From Tritrichomonas musculus (Eukaryota; Parabasalia; Tritrichomonadida; Tritrichomonadidae), in assembly GCA_039105265.1 (NCBI GenBank), contig JAPFFF010000021.1, forward strand, positions 1,798,001 to 1,862,000: a stretch of 64,000 bases of DNA. The letters are read 5' to 3'. A program made the position numbers and the translations under genes. Below, one piece after another: positions 41,413 to 51,091 of the stretch; within the stretch, counting starts at the first letter, position 1; each line of letters begins with the position of its first letter. The notes beneath the pieces were generated by a model, which did not search any database, was not told the origin of the DNA, and saw only the letters and a list, made by a program, of their open reading frames with translations.

Positions 41413-41912
41413 AGTTAACGGTAGGCTCCGATGCCATAAATGGCCTCTCAGCCTACCACTACTCCAGGGGTTCGCACCCCTTGACCCCCTTCTGAAGGCT
41501 CCAAAAGCCCCCACATTCAAAAAGTTCGCAACAAAAAATTCCAAACAAAAAGTTTTATCATCTCGTTATCAAAATTATTTTAGGGCCAAAATTTCAAAAA
41601 AAATCTCTATATATAGTAGTATATATAAATGGCGTGATTTCTTAACGTTCCGTCAAGAAATCCCGAGCCATTTTTTTTACACGACCACAAATGGACGCCC
41701 CGAGTGATTTAAAAATGATGACAGAATATAAAGGCTACACTTTACGCAACCCCTATTATACATCAAGACAGACGCAACAAATCTATGATGCACAAAAAAA
41801 TAATAGGACGTGCGATAGTCATGGATACGTTATTTTGGAAGTATTAGATGAAAGGAACAAGTTTAGTGGCTATAGATATGCAAAATTTAGACGCGCAGCT
41901 TTGTTGAAATAT
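41413..41912 (+). mobile_element. Polinton end fragment inside hAT copy B
   Basis: It begins AGTTAACGGTAGGCTCC, a variant of the Polinton end at 42,270, followed by the shared GCCTACCACTACTCC string, TTCAAAAAGTT repeats, the TATATAAATGGCGTGATT box and a short palindrome. A coding piece starting at 41,691 (YKGYTLRNPYYTSRQTQQI) appears to be the first part of a Polinton gene and runs to about 41,905. No right end was found, so it is a broken piece. The right junction is approximate. Confidence 0.6.
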
Positions 41913-42269
41913 AGTGGTGATCCTCAAATAGAGGATTTTTCTAAGATATTAACAAACGATCAAATCGAAAACTCAAAAAGTGAAATAGAAAGAAGAATGA
42001 GAAATTACCCTTATATAGGTGAAAATCATTCTGAAAACCATACTGATATTGAGGATGACATTGATTTTAGATTATCTTATGTTAAAAATAACGAAACAGA
42101 AAAAAAAGACCAAACAAAGCAAGTTCCAATTGTCAAATTACTTGAAAATAGAAACAGACATATTAAAAATTTACAAAACTATTGGGAATCAAAAGTTGGC
42201 ACTATAGATAATCAAATTGCACTCGTTGCTTTAGAAATCCTTGGCGTTTTAGTAACATCTGCTATGGCA

Positions 42270-42529
42270 AGTAGTATACGGTAGGCTTTGGCATGCCCCA
42301 GCCTACCACTACTCCAAGGGCTCCCGCCCCTGGACCCCATTCAAAAAGCCAGACATTCAAAAAGTTCTATCGTTCACGTATTCAAAAAGTTAACAATTCA
42401 AAAAGTTCTCTATTCAAAAAGTAGTATATAAAATGGCGTGATTTTTTAACGTCCCGTGTAAAAAATCCCTCCATTTGTCATTAATGACTACAAAAAAATA
42501 TTTTCCACGATTGAAATGTACCCGACACT
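42270..42529 (+). repeat. left 260-bp terminal inverted repeat
   Basis: It contains a GC-rich outer part (GGTAGGCTTTGGCATGCCCC), five TTCAAAAAGTT-type repeats, a TATATAAAATGG box, a 28-bp palindrome and the first 14 bases of the gene's coding sequence. It is matched base for base, by eye, at 44,847-45,106. Confidence 0.9.
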
Positions 42530-44843
42530 CAATCCAGCTGAAGAACAAACACCGATTGCTATTGAATATGCCTACTTTCTTGAAGATGGACAACAAGACC
42601 CTAGCAAACCAAACAGATATTACTTTAATTTCCCGCAAGAATGGTGTACATCAAATAGAGGGGAATCAATTATTGGGGTGAGAAATATTTTTATGTTAGC
42701 CAGAAGTAGAAAGATAGAATTTACTCTTGGAGTAAGAAAATATAGACGAGACGAATTTGATAAACTCAAGCATGATAATCCCCTATTTTCATATGAACAA
42801 TTATGGAAGTATCTTGAAGATGACCATAAGAGTGAAGTATTTATCAGTATAAACTCGTGGTTGAATCGTGAAAATGATTTTAGTGAGGTGTGGAATGATA
42901 TACAATCTGCTATTGAAGCCAAATTTGTTGAGTTTAATATTGAAGAAGATGTTGATAATTTAAGAATTGTTTCATGGACTGCTTTAGCATTTGGTGTCGC
43001 AGGTACAGTTGGTAGTGTTGCATCAATTGGAATGCAATTAGCTCCAGAAGGTATTAGTTTTGCAACTGGGAATGGGGGAGGATTCCTTAAAAGATTGTTC
43101 TCACGTAAATCAACAAAAGGATTGAGCGATATAGTTAGAAATGCTATTAATTTCATGTCTGGGACCGTCGCTAGGTCTATAACAAAAGATATTACTCCAA
43201 TAATAACCTGGTGTGAGGAAGAATATAAACAATTAGATGAATTACCTTATACAGATGAGAATGACAACCCTGATACAGGAACCTTGACATTAAGCGGTGC
43301 CATGGATATTAGCAATATGTTCAGGGATTCACTCAAGCCTTGTTTCAAGTTGTTAGCTGAGAAGGTCAATGAGTTAGAGGCTGAGTTTGATAATTACCCT
43401 ACTGTGGATGAAACTAATGAAGCATTAGATGAATTGAAAAATAATATGGTAAACATGGATAACCTATATACGAAAGAGGAAGCGGATGCCAAGTATGTAT
43501 TGAAGTCAGATCCTCAACCATTTACTTTTTACCAGACTGGGATAAGAATGAATAAAAATTGCGATTTATTACACATAGATGGAAGAGTAGCAATTAATTC
43601 AGATAATCTGGCAAATACATTAATAATAGAGAAAACTGTGAATAGAAGTAAGGGTGGACGTCTATTGGAACTCAAAAACTTAACAACAGAAAAAATCTTA
43701 CAATTTGAAACAGATACAGACTACATGAAAATAGCATACCGAGCTGATAATACTTTTAAAGATACATCAAGAATATTATTTACCGATGATGGAAATATTA
43801 GCATATCAAAGTGTGTTAATGAAAACAACATAGCTTATTCAACCGTGAATGATTTAAATAAATATCGAGAGAAAAATGATTTGAAATACAAAGAATCTAT
43901 TGAAGTGCCATTTGAAAATGTACAAGATAGTTCAGGAACGTGGGAAGTCAAAAAAAAATTGAATAGGGGAACTCGTCTTGTTGGAACATTTACTGATGAC
44001 TCTGAAATGGTTCATAATTTCGATATTCTATTTGTTTATGATGATAATACTGTTATTAATGAAGAAATATATTGGGTAGAGGAGATAGATGGAATATCCT
44101 ATGAATGTGGCTATGAACCAAGGGATGATGGTTATTGGTGCTTTAATGTTGAAGGCTTCAATACCAAATTAATATTAGCCGAAAAAATATTGAAACAGGA
44201 TGAAATAGCTTTGAAATCAGAATATTATACAAAAAGCGAATCTGACAATAAATTTTTAGACAAAGATGGCGATGTCTTTATCAAAAGCAATTTATATGCA
44301 GGCGATAAAATGTTTTATCATAACGAACTCACCGATATACTTGTTCCGATGCCTATATATGAACACCCCTCATTCGTAAATAATTTTTCGTTAACTTTCC
44401 CATATCCTGTTGTTTGTGGAACAATAACGTGTAAAGTATGTGTAGAAAACACTTATCATAAAATTAATATTCACTTCAAAAATAATGAAATTATAAATAG
44501 CGATGAATTATCAAAACCAATTCTCGTCTATGATATATCTTATCCATTTTCAGCAGCATATGATTCATCCTCTAGAATATTCACATTTAATATGGATGGT
44601 GTTTTCAATTGGTGGTCGTCCGATCTTCAAAATCAATATCCTGTAGATATATTTATTTTCACATCAACATATTATATTGGTAATGCAATTTATTCAAACG
44701 ATTTATTGGCTTCAAATGCTGATTTATCAAGCAAAACAACTAATGAATTGGAAAAATTGGTATACTCAGCTAGGAGATGTCAAATATTAGAATCAAAAGT
44801 TGCTTCTCTAGAATCTCGTATCGCTGCACTTGAGGCAAAATAA
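42516..44843 (+). CDS. Polinton tail-fibre-like protein, 775 aa
   Basis: The protein has phage tail-fibre hallmarks: LYTKEEADAKYVLKS (about residue 321) and YYTKSESDNKFLDKDGDV (about 572), short trimer-forming motifs that join segments of phage and virus fibres. The C-terminus is a heptad coiled coil (ILESKVASLESRIAALEAK), a typical fibre end or trimeriser. Residues 150-215 include a Gly/Ala-rich hydrophobic stretch (ALAFGVAGTVGSVASIGMQL) that could enter a membrane or pack in a particle. The middle and C-terminal parts look beta-rich. In a complete Polinton such a protein may be a surface fibre or receptor-binding protein, which is inference. It is the only gene of the 42,270-45,106 element. 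Confidence 0.75.
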   Translation: MYPTLNPAEEQTPIAIEYAYFLEDGQQDPSKPNRYYFNFPQEWCTSNRGESIIGVRNIFMLARSRKIEFTLGVRKYRRDEFDKLKHDNPLFSYEQLWKYLEDDHKSEVFISINSWLNRENDFSEVWNDIQSAIEAKFVEFNIEEDVDNLRIVSWTALAFGVAGTVGSVASIGMQLAPEGISFATGNGGGFLKRLFSRKSTKGLSDIVRNAINFMSGTVARSITKDITPIITWCEEEYKQLDELPYTDENDNPDTGTLTLSGAMDISNMFRDSLKPCFKLLAEKVNELEAEFDNYPTVDETNEALDELKNNMVNMDNLYTKEEADAKYVLKSDPQPFTFYQTGIRMNKNCDLLHIDGRVAINSDNLANTLIIEKTVNRSKGGRLLELKNLTTEKILQFETDTDYMKIAYRADNTFKDTSRILFTDDGNISISKCVNENNIAYSTVNDLNKYREKNDLKYKESIEVPFENVQDSSGTWEVKKKLNRGTRLVGTFTDDSEMVHNFDILFVYDDNTVINEEIYWVEEIDGISYECGYEPRDDGYWCFNVEGFNTKLILAEKILKQDEIALKSEYYTKSESDNKFLDKDGDVFIKSNLYAGDKMFYHNELTDILVPMPIYEHPSFVNNFSLTFPYPVVCGTITCKVCVENTYHKINIHFKNNEIINSDELSKPILVYDISYPFSAAYDSSSRIFTFNMDGVFNWWSSDLQNQYPVDIFIFTSTYYIGNAIYSNDLLASNADLSSKTTNELEKLVYSARRCQILESKVASLESRIAALEAK

Positions 44844-44846
44844 TTT

Positions 44847-45106
44847 AGTGTCGGGTACATTTCAATCGTGGAAAATATTTTTTTGTAGTCATTAATGACA
44901 AATGGAGGGATTTTTTACACGGGACGTTAAAAAATCACGCCATTTTATATACTACTTTTTGAATAGAGAACTTTTTGAATTGTTAACTTTTTGAATACGT
45001 GAACGATAGAACTTTTTGAATGTCTGGCTTTTTGAATGGGGTCCAGGGGCGGGAGCCCTTGGAGTAGTGGTAGGCTGGGGCATGCCAAAGCCTACCGTAT
45101 ACTACT
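44847..45106 (-). repeat. right 260-bp terminal inverted repeat
   Basis: The inverse of 42,270-42,529. It begins three bases after the stop codon of the element's gene and ends CCGTATACTACT just before the target duplication TGGCA. Confidence 0.9.
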
Positions 45107-45258
45107 TGGCAGAGCGATCTTTTTCGCGAGGAAGATATGTATTGAACGAACATCGCACCAATTTATCACCTGAAAACGCAAGAGATCACCTTTTTATTAA
45201 ATGCAATCGAAACCTAGCTATTAAAAGTTTTGATATAATTAACATGTTAGAAAAATAA

Positions 45259-47550
45259 TAAACAAAATAATTTTTAACATAAACATCATAATATTTTAAG
45301 TGTTTCTACTTTTTATTTCAATACATTTCTTTTTATTCATTTCTTTTTCTTTTTTTTTAAATGTATTATTATAAATTATGTTCATAACTTTTTAATTTTA
45401 ATACAATTTATATTTAATAAGTATTTATAAAATGATTCTTTAAGGGAAGAGTGTCAAATTTATGGAATCAATTCAGCATGCCAAAGAGACAAAATGAAAA
45501 AATAAATTTTATTTTTATAATCATATGCAAAAGAATAAGTTATTTATTTATTTTCTAAGAAAAAATATTTGTTTACTGATTATTTTGTCGTTGCTTTCAT
45601 TGAAAATTGACTTTTTTAAAACAGGCTCAGGCATATATTGAATTATTTTTATCAAATAATTATTATAAAAAATATATTGCATTTTAAATCTGAAGAAAGT
45701 AATAGAGAGCTTTTTTTAATAACTTAAAATCTCTTGAAATTATAATATCATTGATTGGTAGTGATTCGATAAAATAAAAAAAACGTTCTATTATTTTTTT
45801 TGTATTGTGGTCCTTATGCAATTGGATTATTTTAATTACGTATAATGGATAGCATGAATGAGATGAACAAATATTTTTTTTCAATAAAATTTTCAAATAA
45901 ACCATTTAATTTTATAAAAATTTGAATGCAAAGGGTCTCAAGATTTTGGAAAAAAATTTAAAGAGGAAAATGATAGATGCAAATTAAAAAACATGATTTT
46001 TATTAATCTTAATTAAATATTTTTATTATTTTCAAAACCTATTTTTTCCAAAGCCAATAATTGATTAAATAAGTTACAGATTCTTGAGTGTTTTGGTAAA
46101 AAAAAGAAAAAAAAATGATTTGCATATATCAATCGGTCAATGAAATTTTAGATATCGTTTCTTTGTTCTAATCTTCATTTATATATGATGAACCAAATTT
46201 TAGAAAAAAAATAGTAAAAAATTGCCATCATTGCAAAGATAAAAAAGGATTGTTCACTTTGAATCGCAGTTTCCTTATTTTTGCATCAATTTGTGCGATT
46301 TTGATATAAACTAAAGAGCCCAAAAATTGAATAATTGAAAAAAATTGAGAGAAATAAAATTTATTCTGATTCGTAAAAAATAAAATTATAAAATCTAAAA
46401 ACATCCAGTAAATTATATTATATATGATATGATAATAAAATGCTGAAGATCTCAAACCTTTATTTTGCTTCTATATAAAATATAACTCTTCCCTTAAGAA
46501 ATTGCCAATTTACCAAGGCCATTTATGATCACATTTTTTTGAAAACATATACAAATATTATAATTATTTATTCAAATTTGAATGCTAAAGTGGAAGTCTT
46601 TTTGAAAATTAATATTATTAGTCAAATTTGAATGCATAAGTGGCTAGGGAAAAATGGAAATTTTTTTAATCTACCAAAATAACACTTATTATTTTTATTT
46701 AGTTTTGAATTTCATCATGCTAGTTTCTTCACAAAACTTGATATGATAAGAGAATTTAAAAGTTTTGATAATGATTGAAATAAATAGACAGTTGTTTGTA
46801 GAAACGTTAATGGAAATGAAACTAAAAATCCATTTAAACTGGTTAATCATATTGATCTGATAAATAAAAGGCAACTTGGTAAAGAAATTAAAAAAAAATT
46901 TTTAAAATTACTTTTTATATATATTTTTTATGACCAAACATAAAAAATTATTTTTTATCAATCATTACGTAGAAATATTTATTCATGATCATGAATTTTT
47001 TTTATCGATGAAGTTCGGAATAATATTATTAAATGATCATATGATTTCATATAATAGTAGTCATTCTATGATATTAGGTATACATTTTAGAAATATATTT
47101 ATATTTTTTTGTAATATATTAGATATTATATTATCATATTTAATTTTTTTTAATAATAAGTTTCAATGTATATTTTAAATAACTTTTCTCTTGTGTAAAA
47201 AAACTTTATCGAAATATGAATCAAATGTTTGGAATTGAAATAGAAAAACCTTAATTTTATATTCATGACAATTTTTTTTCTTGAATAAAAAAAATTTATA
47301 TATTCGAATGGAGTGAAAAATGGAAAAACGAATTCAAAAAGCTTGATGCTTTTTGATAGATATATTGAAAAATTCTGAAAAACATTCTATTTTGTTACAA
47401 GCTTTTTGAATTCATCATCATAATTCCATTTTTTTTATTTGCTGTCATTTCTTAACAATATTTTTATTTCTATCTAGAAATCAAAAATAAAAACTTTTTT
47501 TATAAATATATGACAATTTTTTTTTGAATTTCATAACGTAAAAGTTAACT
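45259..47550. other. AT-rich region with one candidate element
   Basis: No convincing gene. Short minus-strand frames at 45,684-45,905 and 46,228-46,455 lie inside the inverted-repeat element at 45,443-46,494 and look like decayed sequence. A near-perfect palindrome, GAATTCAAAAAGCTT at about 47,331 with its inverse at about 47,400, lies just upstream of the next gene. Confidence 0.45.
45443..46494. mobile_element. candidate TA-flanked element, 1.05 kb
   Basis: The ends AGGGAAGAGTGTCAAATTT and, inverted, AGGGAAGAGTTATATTTT share a perfect 10-bp terminus and weaker similarity inward. TA flanks both (45,441-45,442 and 46,495-46,496). The interior holds only decayed minus-strand frames. Short ends make this less certain than the other TA elements. 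Confidence 0.45.
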
Positions 47551-47558
47551 TCATTTTT
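47551..47558 (+). promoter_or_regulatory. Inr-like initiator
   Basis: TCATTTTT lies 16 bases before the ATG at 47,567, inside CTTCATTTTTATATATAA. This matches the trichomonad initiator TCA(+1)YTW, with transcription expected at the A. Confidence 0.6.
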
Positions 47559-47566
47559 ATATATAA

Positions 47567-49018
47567 ATGGGACTGAACATTGGATCATTGACAAAAGTTT
47601 TAATTGGAGTTGGAGTTGGAATTCTAATTGTTTCATGTCTAGCAGTTACAATTTGTTTTGGACGATGTGCAAGTAGTTTTACTAAAGCAGAGAAAATTTG
47701 GATGAAAGTATCATTTGATTATACATCATCTGTATATTCATCATCAATTGCAATTGCAGTTCTTGGATGCTTGGCTTTTGCTACAGCTTTGGCAACTCTT
47801 GTTTTAACATTAATAATAGAAGATCAAACAGTTATCCTTATAATTGTTGGAGGAGCATCAGCTGTATTTACATTTGGATGCATAATTGCTGAAGGATTAT
47901 TCACACAGTATTCATACAAAAATGGAGCTCACGATTATTATAAAGAGGATGACTTATCACACAAAAGTGCTCAAAAGTACATTAAAAAAGCAATAAAAGA
48001 ACTCTATCAGAATGGGATGTCTCTTTTCCTTTCAAAAAACAAAGACTTAAAGATAATGGAATGGTCACAATTTGAAAAAAAACTGGGGACAGTTGATGAT
48101 AATAAAAAACTTATTACTTATGCAACGATATGGAATGAAGAAGATTCAAGTGCTGATTATATAACTTTAACAAAAAGGCAACCATACATTATTGCAAATT
48201 TCAAAGGGCAGAGAGTATATGTTGGATACACCACATTTACACTCAATAAGTCTTATACGCCAAAAAAAAGATTGTGTTGGTATAATTCTGACAAAACTAA
48301 ATTTGATTGCAAGTCTTTTGATATGGAAAAAGAAGATATAAATGAAGAATATGACATTACTTATTCTTTTAATACTCTTAATGAGAAAATTGTTGAAGGA
48401 AAATATATTTCAAATGAAGAAGCAACAAAACAAAAAATTTATGTTGATTATCAAGTAAGTGGATTTCCAGTTGCTTACAAAAAATTAAACTCAGATGATA
48501 ATCAAAGAATTGAAAAAGGCGAACACATTTCAATTTCTGATAGTACCAATAAATTCAGAGTATCTGGAAAACAATTCCTTGAGTATCGATACGAAAGTTC
48601 GAAAGAAGTAGAAAAAAGACTAAATGAAAAATATTATACAATGGCTCTTTACAAGCCTTCAAGTTACTCTGATTACGAAGAAAAATGTAAAGAAGCTACC
48701 ATAACAGATAAAGAAGAGTATTATATTTGCAGTGATAGACCTATTTACTATAGTGAAATTGCTTCAGTGTGCATAAGAAATAGTAAAGATTATAATAAGG
48801 GAGTTGTTCCATCATTCATAAAAAAACATTATTATTCTGAAGCAAGAAAAGAATTTAATGACAATTTTGTTTATCCTAATTGCCTTTATAGCTTTGCATT
48901 AATAAATTTAATTATTCAAATCTTTGGAATTTTACTTTGGGCATGTGGAAGATTCCTTGGACTTATTCTTGAAGGAGGAAATAAAGATGAAAAAACAGCA
49001 AGTGAAGGAGAAGCTTAA
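47567..49018 (+). CDS. four-helix membrane protein with large loop, 483 aa
   Basis: I do not recognise a named family. Four membrane helices are clear: residues 10-32, 58-84 (IAIAVLGCLAFATALATLVL), 87-112 and 441-466 (INLIIQIFGILLWACGRFLG). Three lie near the N-terminus; a hydrophilic domain of about 330 residues separates them from the fourth. The domain has several Cys (LCWYN, DCKSF, EEKCKE, YYICSD, SVCIRN) and beta-rich segments, suggesting a disulphide-bonded outer domain. The topology recalls tetraspanin-like or TMEM-type surface proteins, but there is no CCG motif and the loop is too long. A short acidic tail (DEKTASEGEA) would face the cytoplasm. An Inr-like TTCATTTTT precedes the start. 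Confidence 0.8.
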   Translation: MGLNIGSLTKVLIGVGVGILIVSCLAVTICFGRCASSFTKAEKIWMKVSFDYTSSVYSSSIAIAVLGCLAFATALATLVLTLIIEDQTVILIIVGGASAVFTFGCIIAEGLFTQYSYKNGAHDYYKEDDLSHKSAQKYIKKAIKELYQNGMSLFLSKNKDLKIMEWSQFEKKLGTVDDNKKLITYATIWNEEDSSADYITLTKRQPYIIANFKGQRVYVGYTTFTLNKSYTPKKRLCWYNSDKTKFDCKSFDMEKEDINEEYDITYSFNTLNEKIVEGKYISNEEATKQKIYVDYQVSGFPVAYKKLNSDDNQRIEKGEHISISDSTNKFRVSGKQFLEYRYESSKEVEKRLNEKYYTMALYKPSSYSDYEEKCKEATITDKEEYYICSDRPIYYSEIASVCIRNSKDYNKGVVPSFIKKHYYSEARKEFNDNFVYPNCLYSFALINLIIQIFGILLWACGRFLGLILEGGNKDEKTASEGEA

Positions 49019-49932
49019 AATAAACAATTAATTTTTTTTAAATATTTTTTAATTTATCAAAATGCTTTTTAATTTGCACGAAATATTATATTTTAAGTTT
49101 AAGAAAAGATTCATAATGATGGGAAATAGATATATCCTTTTTAATATATGTGATTCATACATATGATTTTTATGATCGATTTTTTGTGCTTATTTTTCAT
49201 TTTAAATAAAAAGTTTTTTAATTTAATTGCCTGTTTATGATGCTTAAACACCTAAAAACCTCAAATTTTATTCATTTAAAAAAACATGATAATTTTGAAA
49301 GAAGGTTCTTTCATTTTTGAAATTTAAAAATCTATTCTACATTCTTTCATTGATTTTATGCTTACTTAATAGAGTTTTTATTAAATGGGAGTCTTTTTGA
49401 TAATGATTTGTTTTTAATGATAATTAGATATACATGGAAAACAATTTATTATTACCATTTTTTTGATTCGGTTCGCCTAATTTAAGATATTTATTTAACC
49501 GAAAAGAGCTGAAAAATGCGCATAACTTATAATGAAATTTTTATTATCATATTTATTTATTTGAATACAAGATATATGAAAAATCTTGAAAATATGTATT
49601 ATTCGAATATAATATATTTGCTTTCTTATCATCTTCATTATTTGTGTAAAATCTTGAACACATAATAATAAATTTTAAAAAATAAATTTTGATGTAAAGA
49701 AATTTTTTTAACAATTAGGTACAAAAAATATTAATCAAAAATATTGTTCATTAATATAATCAGAATTTCAAAAGATAATTATGATTTATTGACTTTCATT
49801 ATTTGTATGATCAACAGAAAATTTCTGTTTATTATTTTTAAATAATTATCAGAAAATAAATATTTACATACAAAATTTAAATACGATTCAATCTTTTGAG
49901 AAAATATAAAATTTATCTAACATAATAATATT
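49019..49932. other. AT-rich intergenic region
   Basis: About 0.9 kb between two same-strand genes. No coding, RNA or repeat feature can be supported. Confidence 0.5.
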
Positions 49933-49941
49933 TCATTTTTT
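49933..49941 (+). promoter_or_regulatory. Inr-like initiator
   Basis: TTTCATTTTTTTT lies 11-20 bases before the ATG at 49,952, matching the trichomonad initiator TCA(+1)YTW and giving a leader of about 17 bases. Confidence 0.6.
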
Positions 49942-49951
49942 TTAGAAGCAA

Positions 49952-50791
49952 ATGAGTCAACATAATAGCACAGATCAGCAAATTGAACCTAATCATCATT
50001 TAGAAAATATTTTAGTAACATTTGATATAGATGGAACTTTATTGATTGGATTGAATAAAGGCATGGTTCATCACAATTCGTATAAAGGCGCAGTTTATGA
50101 TATATTTGGTGTCCAAGAAGATCTTCCAAAATACCGACCAGGAACAGATCTTGGAATTTCTAAGCAAATTATTGAATACACTTTAAAAATGCTGAATTCA
50201 ACTCAAAAAAATAATGAAGATAATCAAAAAAATACATATAATAATTTTATAAATGACGAAATAATACAAAAATTCATCAAAAGGACAGAAGACCATTACA
50301 TTGAATTATTTGATGGGAAACTTATAGTAATGCCAGGAATTACTGAAACCTTAAACTACTTGAGCAACATTCCTAATGTTAAAATTGCTCTTTGTACTGG
50401 GAATTTCAGACGTATCGCCTTACTTAAACTTGAAAAAGCAAATTTGACAAAATATTTTTCACCACATGTGATAGGCGGTTTTGGCAATAATTGTGAGTCA
50501 AGAACTGATATACTAATTGAATCACATCGAAATGCTGAAAAAGTTTATGGAATTAAATTTGATCGTTTTATACATATTGGTGATTCACCAGCTGATATTG
50601 AAGCAGCCAATAACATTGGAACAACATCAATTCTAGTTAAGACAACACCGTATGACTTCCAACCAAGTGAATATCATAATCCAAAGTTTATTTTTTCAAA
50701 TTTAAAGAATAATTTCGAAGATTTAGTTTCAATTATAAAAACTGGAAAGGCAACAGATGCCTATTACAAAGAAAACCAAAATTCCAACTAA
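49952..50791 (+). CDS. HAD-superfamily phosphatase, 279 aa
   Basis: A haloacid-dehalogenase-fold phosphohydrolase. Motif I is VTFDIDGTLL with nucleophile D25 and acid D27, motif II is LCTGN with T149, motif III supplies a Lys in LLKLEKANL, and motif IV is HIGDSPADI with D211 and D215. The helical cap between motifs I and II (about 40-135) is of the phosphoglycolate phosphatase/beta-phosphoglucomutase type and carries an Asn/Lys/Gln-rich low-complexity insertion (QKNNEDNQKN). All catalytic residues are present, so it is probably an active small-molecule phosphatase in the cytosol. The substrate cannot be read from sequence. The start follows an Inr-like motif. Confidence 0.88.
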   Translation: MSQHNSTDQQIEPNHHLENILVTFDIDGTLLIGLNKGMVHHNSYKGAVYDIFGVQEDLPKYRPGTDLGISKQIIEYTLKMLNSTQKNNEDNQKNTYNNFINDEIIQKFIKRTEDHYIELFDGKLIVMPGITETLNYLSNIPNVKIALCTGNFRRIALLKLEKANLTKYFSPHVIGGFGNNCESRTDILIESHRNAEKVYGIKFDRFIHIGDSPADIEAANNIGTTSILVKTTPYDFQPSEYHNPKFIFSNLKNNFEDLVSIIKTGKATDAYYKENQNSN

Positions 50792-51091
50792 AACCGAGCA
50801 TTGTTTGTTGTATTATCATGATTTTTATAAAAAAATTAATTGATCTAGTCTAATTTACTTTATTTTTTCAATCAAATATTATTAAAACACCTCTAAATGA
50901 TATATAAAATATTACAAAATTTCGTCTTCACCTAAGGGAATATCTGAATTTCATTTTTCAAAGTTTTTAATCAATTGAAAATTCATGATTTTTTTAAACA
51001 AACTAAAAAATAAAGTTTAAATATTCTATTTAAAATCTACTATTTATAACATAAATTACATTAAATAAATAAATAAATAAAAATCAATCAA
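50792..51091. other. convergent spacer
   Basis: AT-rich DNA between the ends of the HAD gene and the dynein gene. It ends in AAATAAATAAATAAA and CAATCAATCAATC simple repeats. No other feature is seen. Confidence 0.5.

Larger units (their letters stand above)
42270..45106 (+). mobile_element. compact single-gene Polinton-type element, looks whole
   Basis: A 2,837-bp unit is bounded by 260-bp terminal inverted repeats (42,270-42,529 and 44,847-45,106) that I find identical by eye. It starts AGTAGTATACGG and ends CCGTATACTACT, with TGGCA duplicated on both sides (42,265-42,269 and 45,107-45,111). The only gene starts inside the left repeat and stops three bases before the right repeat. Integrase, polymerase, ATPase and capsid genes are absent, so it must rely on full Polintons elsewhere. 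Its end sequences recur in the broken pieces at 35.1 and 41.4 kb. Identical ends imply a very recent insertion, here into a hAT transposase gene. Confidence 0.85.
40586..45258 (+). mobile_element. hAT-like transposase copy B, broken and interrupted twice
   Basis: The first 250 codons are open from the ATG at 40,586 (MKQHYQSHFVDAYF). The BED-type finger is CSICKKWLKICESIKQLKMH plus ASIH. The C-terminal part lies at about 41,912-42,269 (DPQIEDFSKIL, LVALEILGVLVTSAMA) and 45,107-45,258 (ERSFSRGRYVLNEHRTNL). A premature stop near 41,342 and two inserted Polinton-type sequences make it inactive. One of these (41,413-41,912) replaces the middle of the gene that copy A retains; the other (42,270-45,106) splits the dimerisation domain. 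Compared with copy A, the remaining coding pieces are much less degraded, so B is the younger copy. Confidence 0.75.

Noticed and set aside
46930-47178. 82-codon plus-strand frame rich in Phe, Ile and His
   Set aside because: The composition is that of translated AT-rich DNA; there is no signal peptide pattern, motif or promoter.
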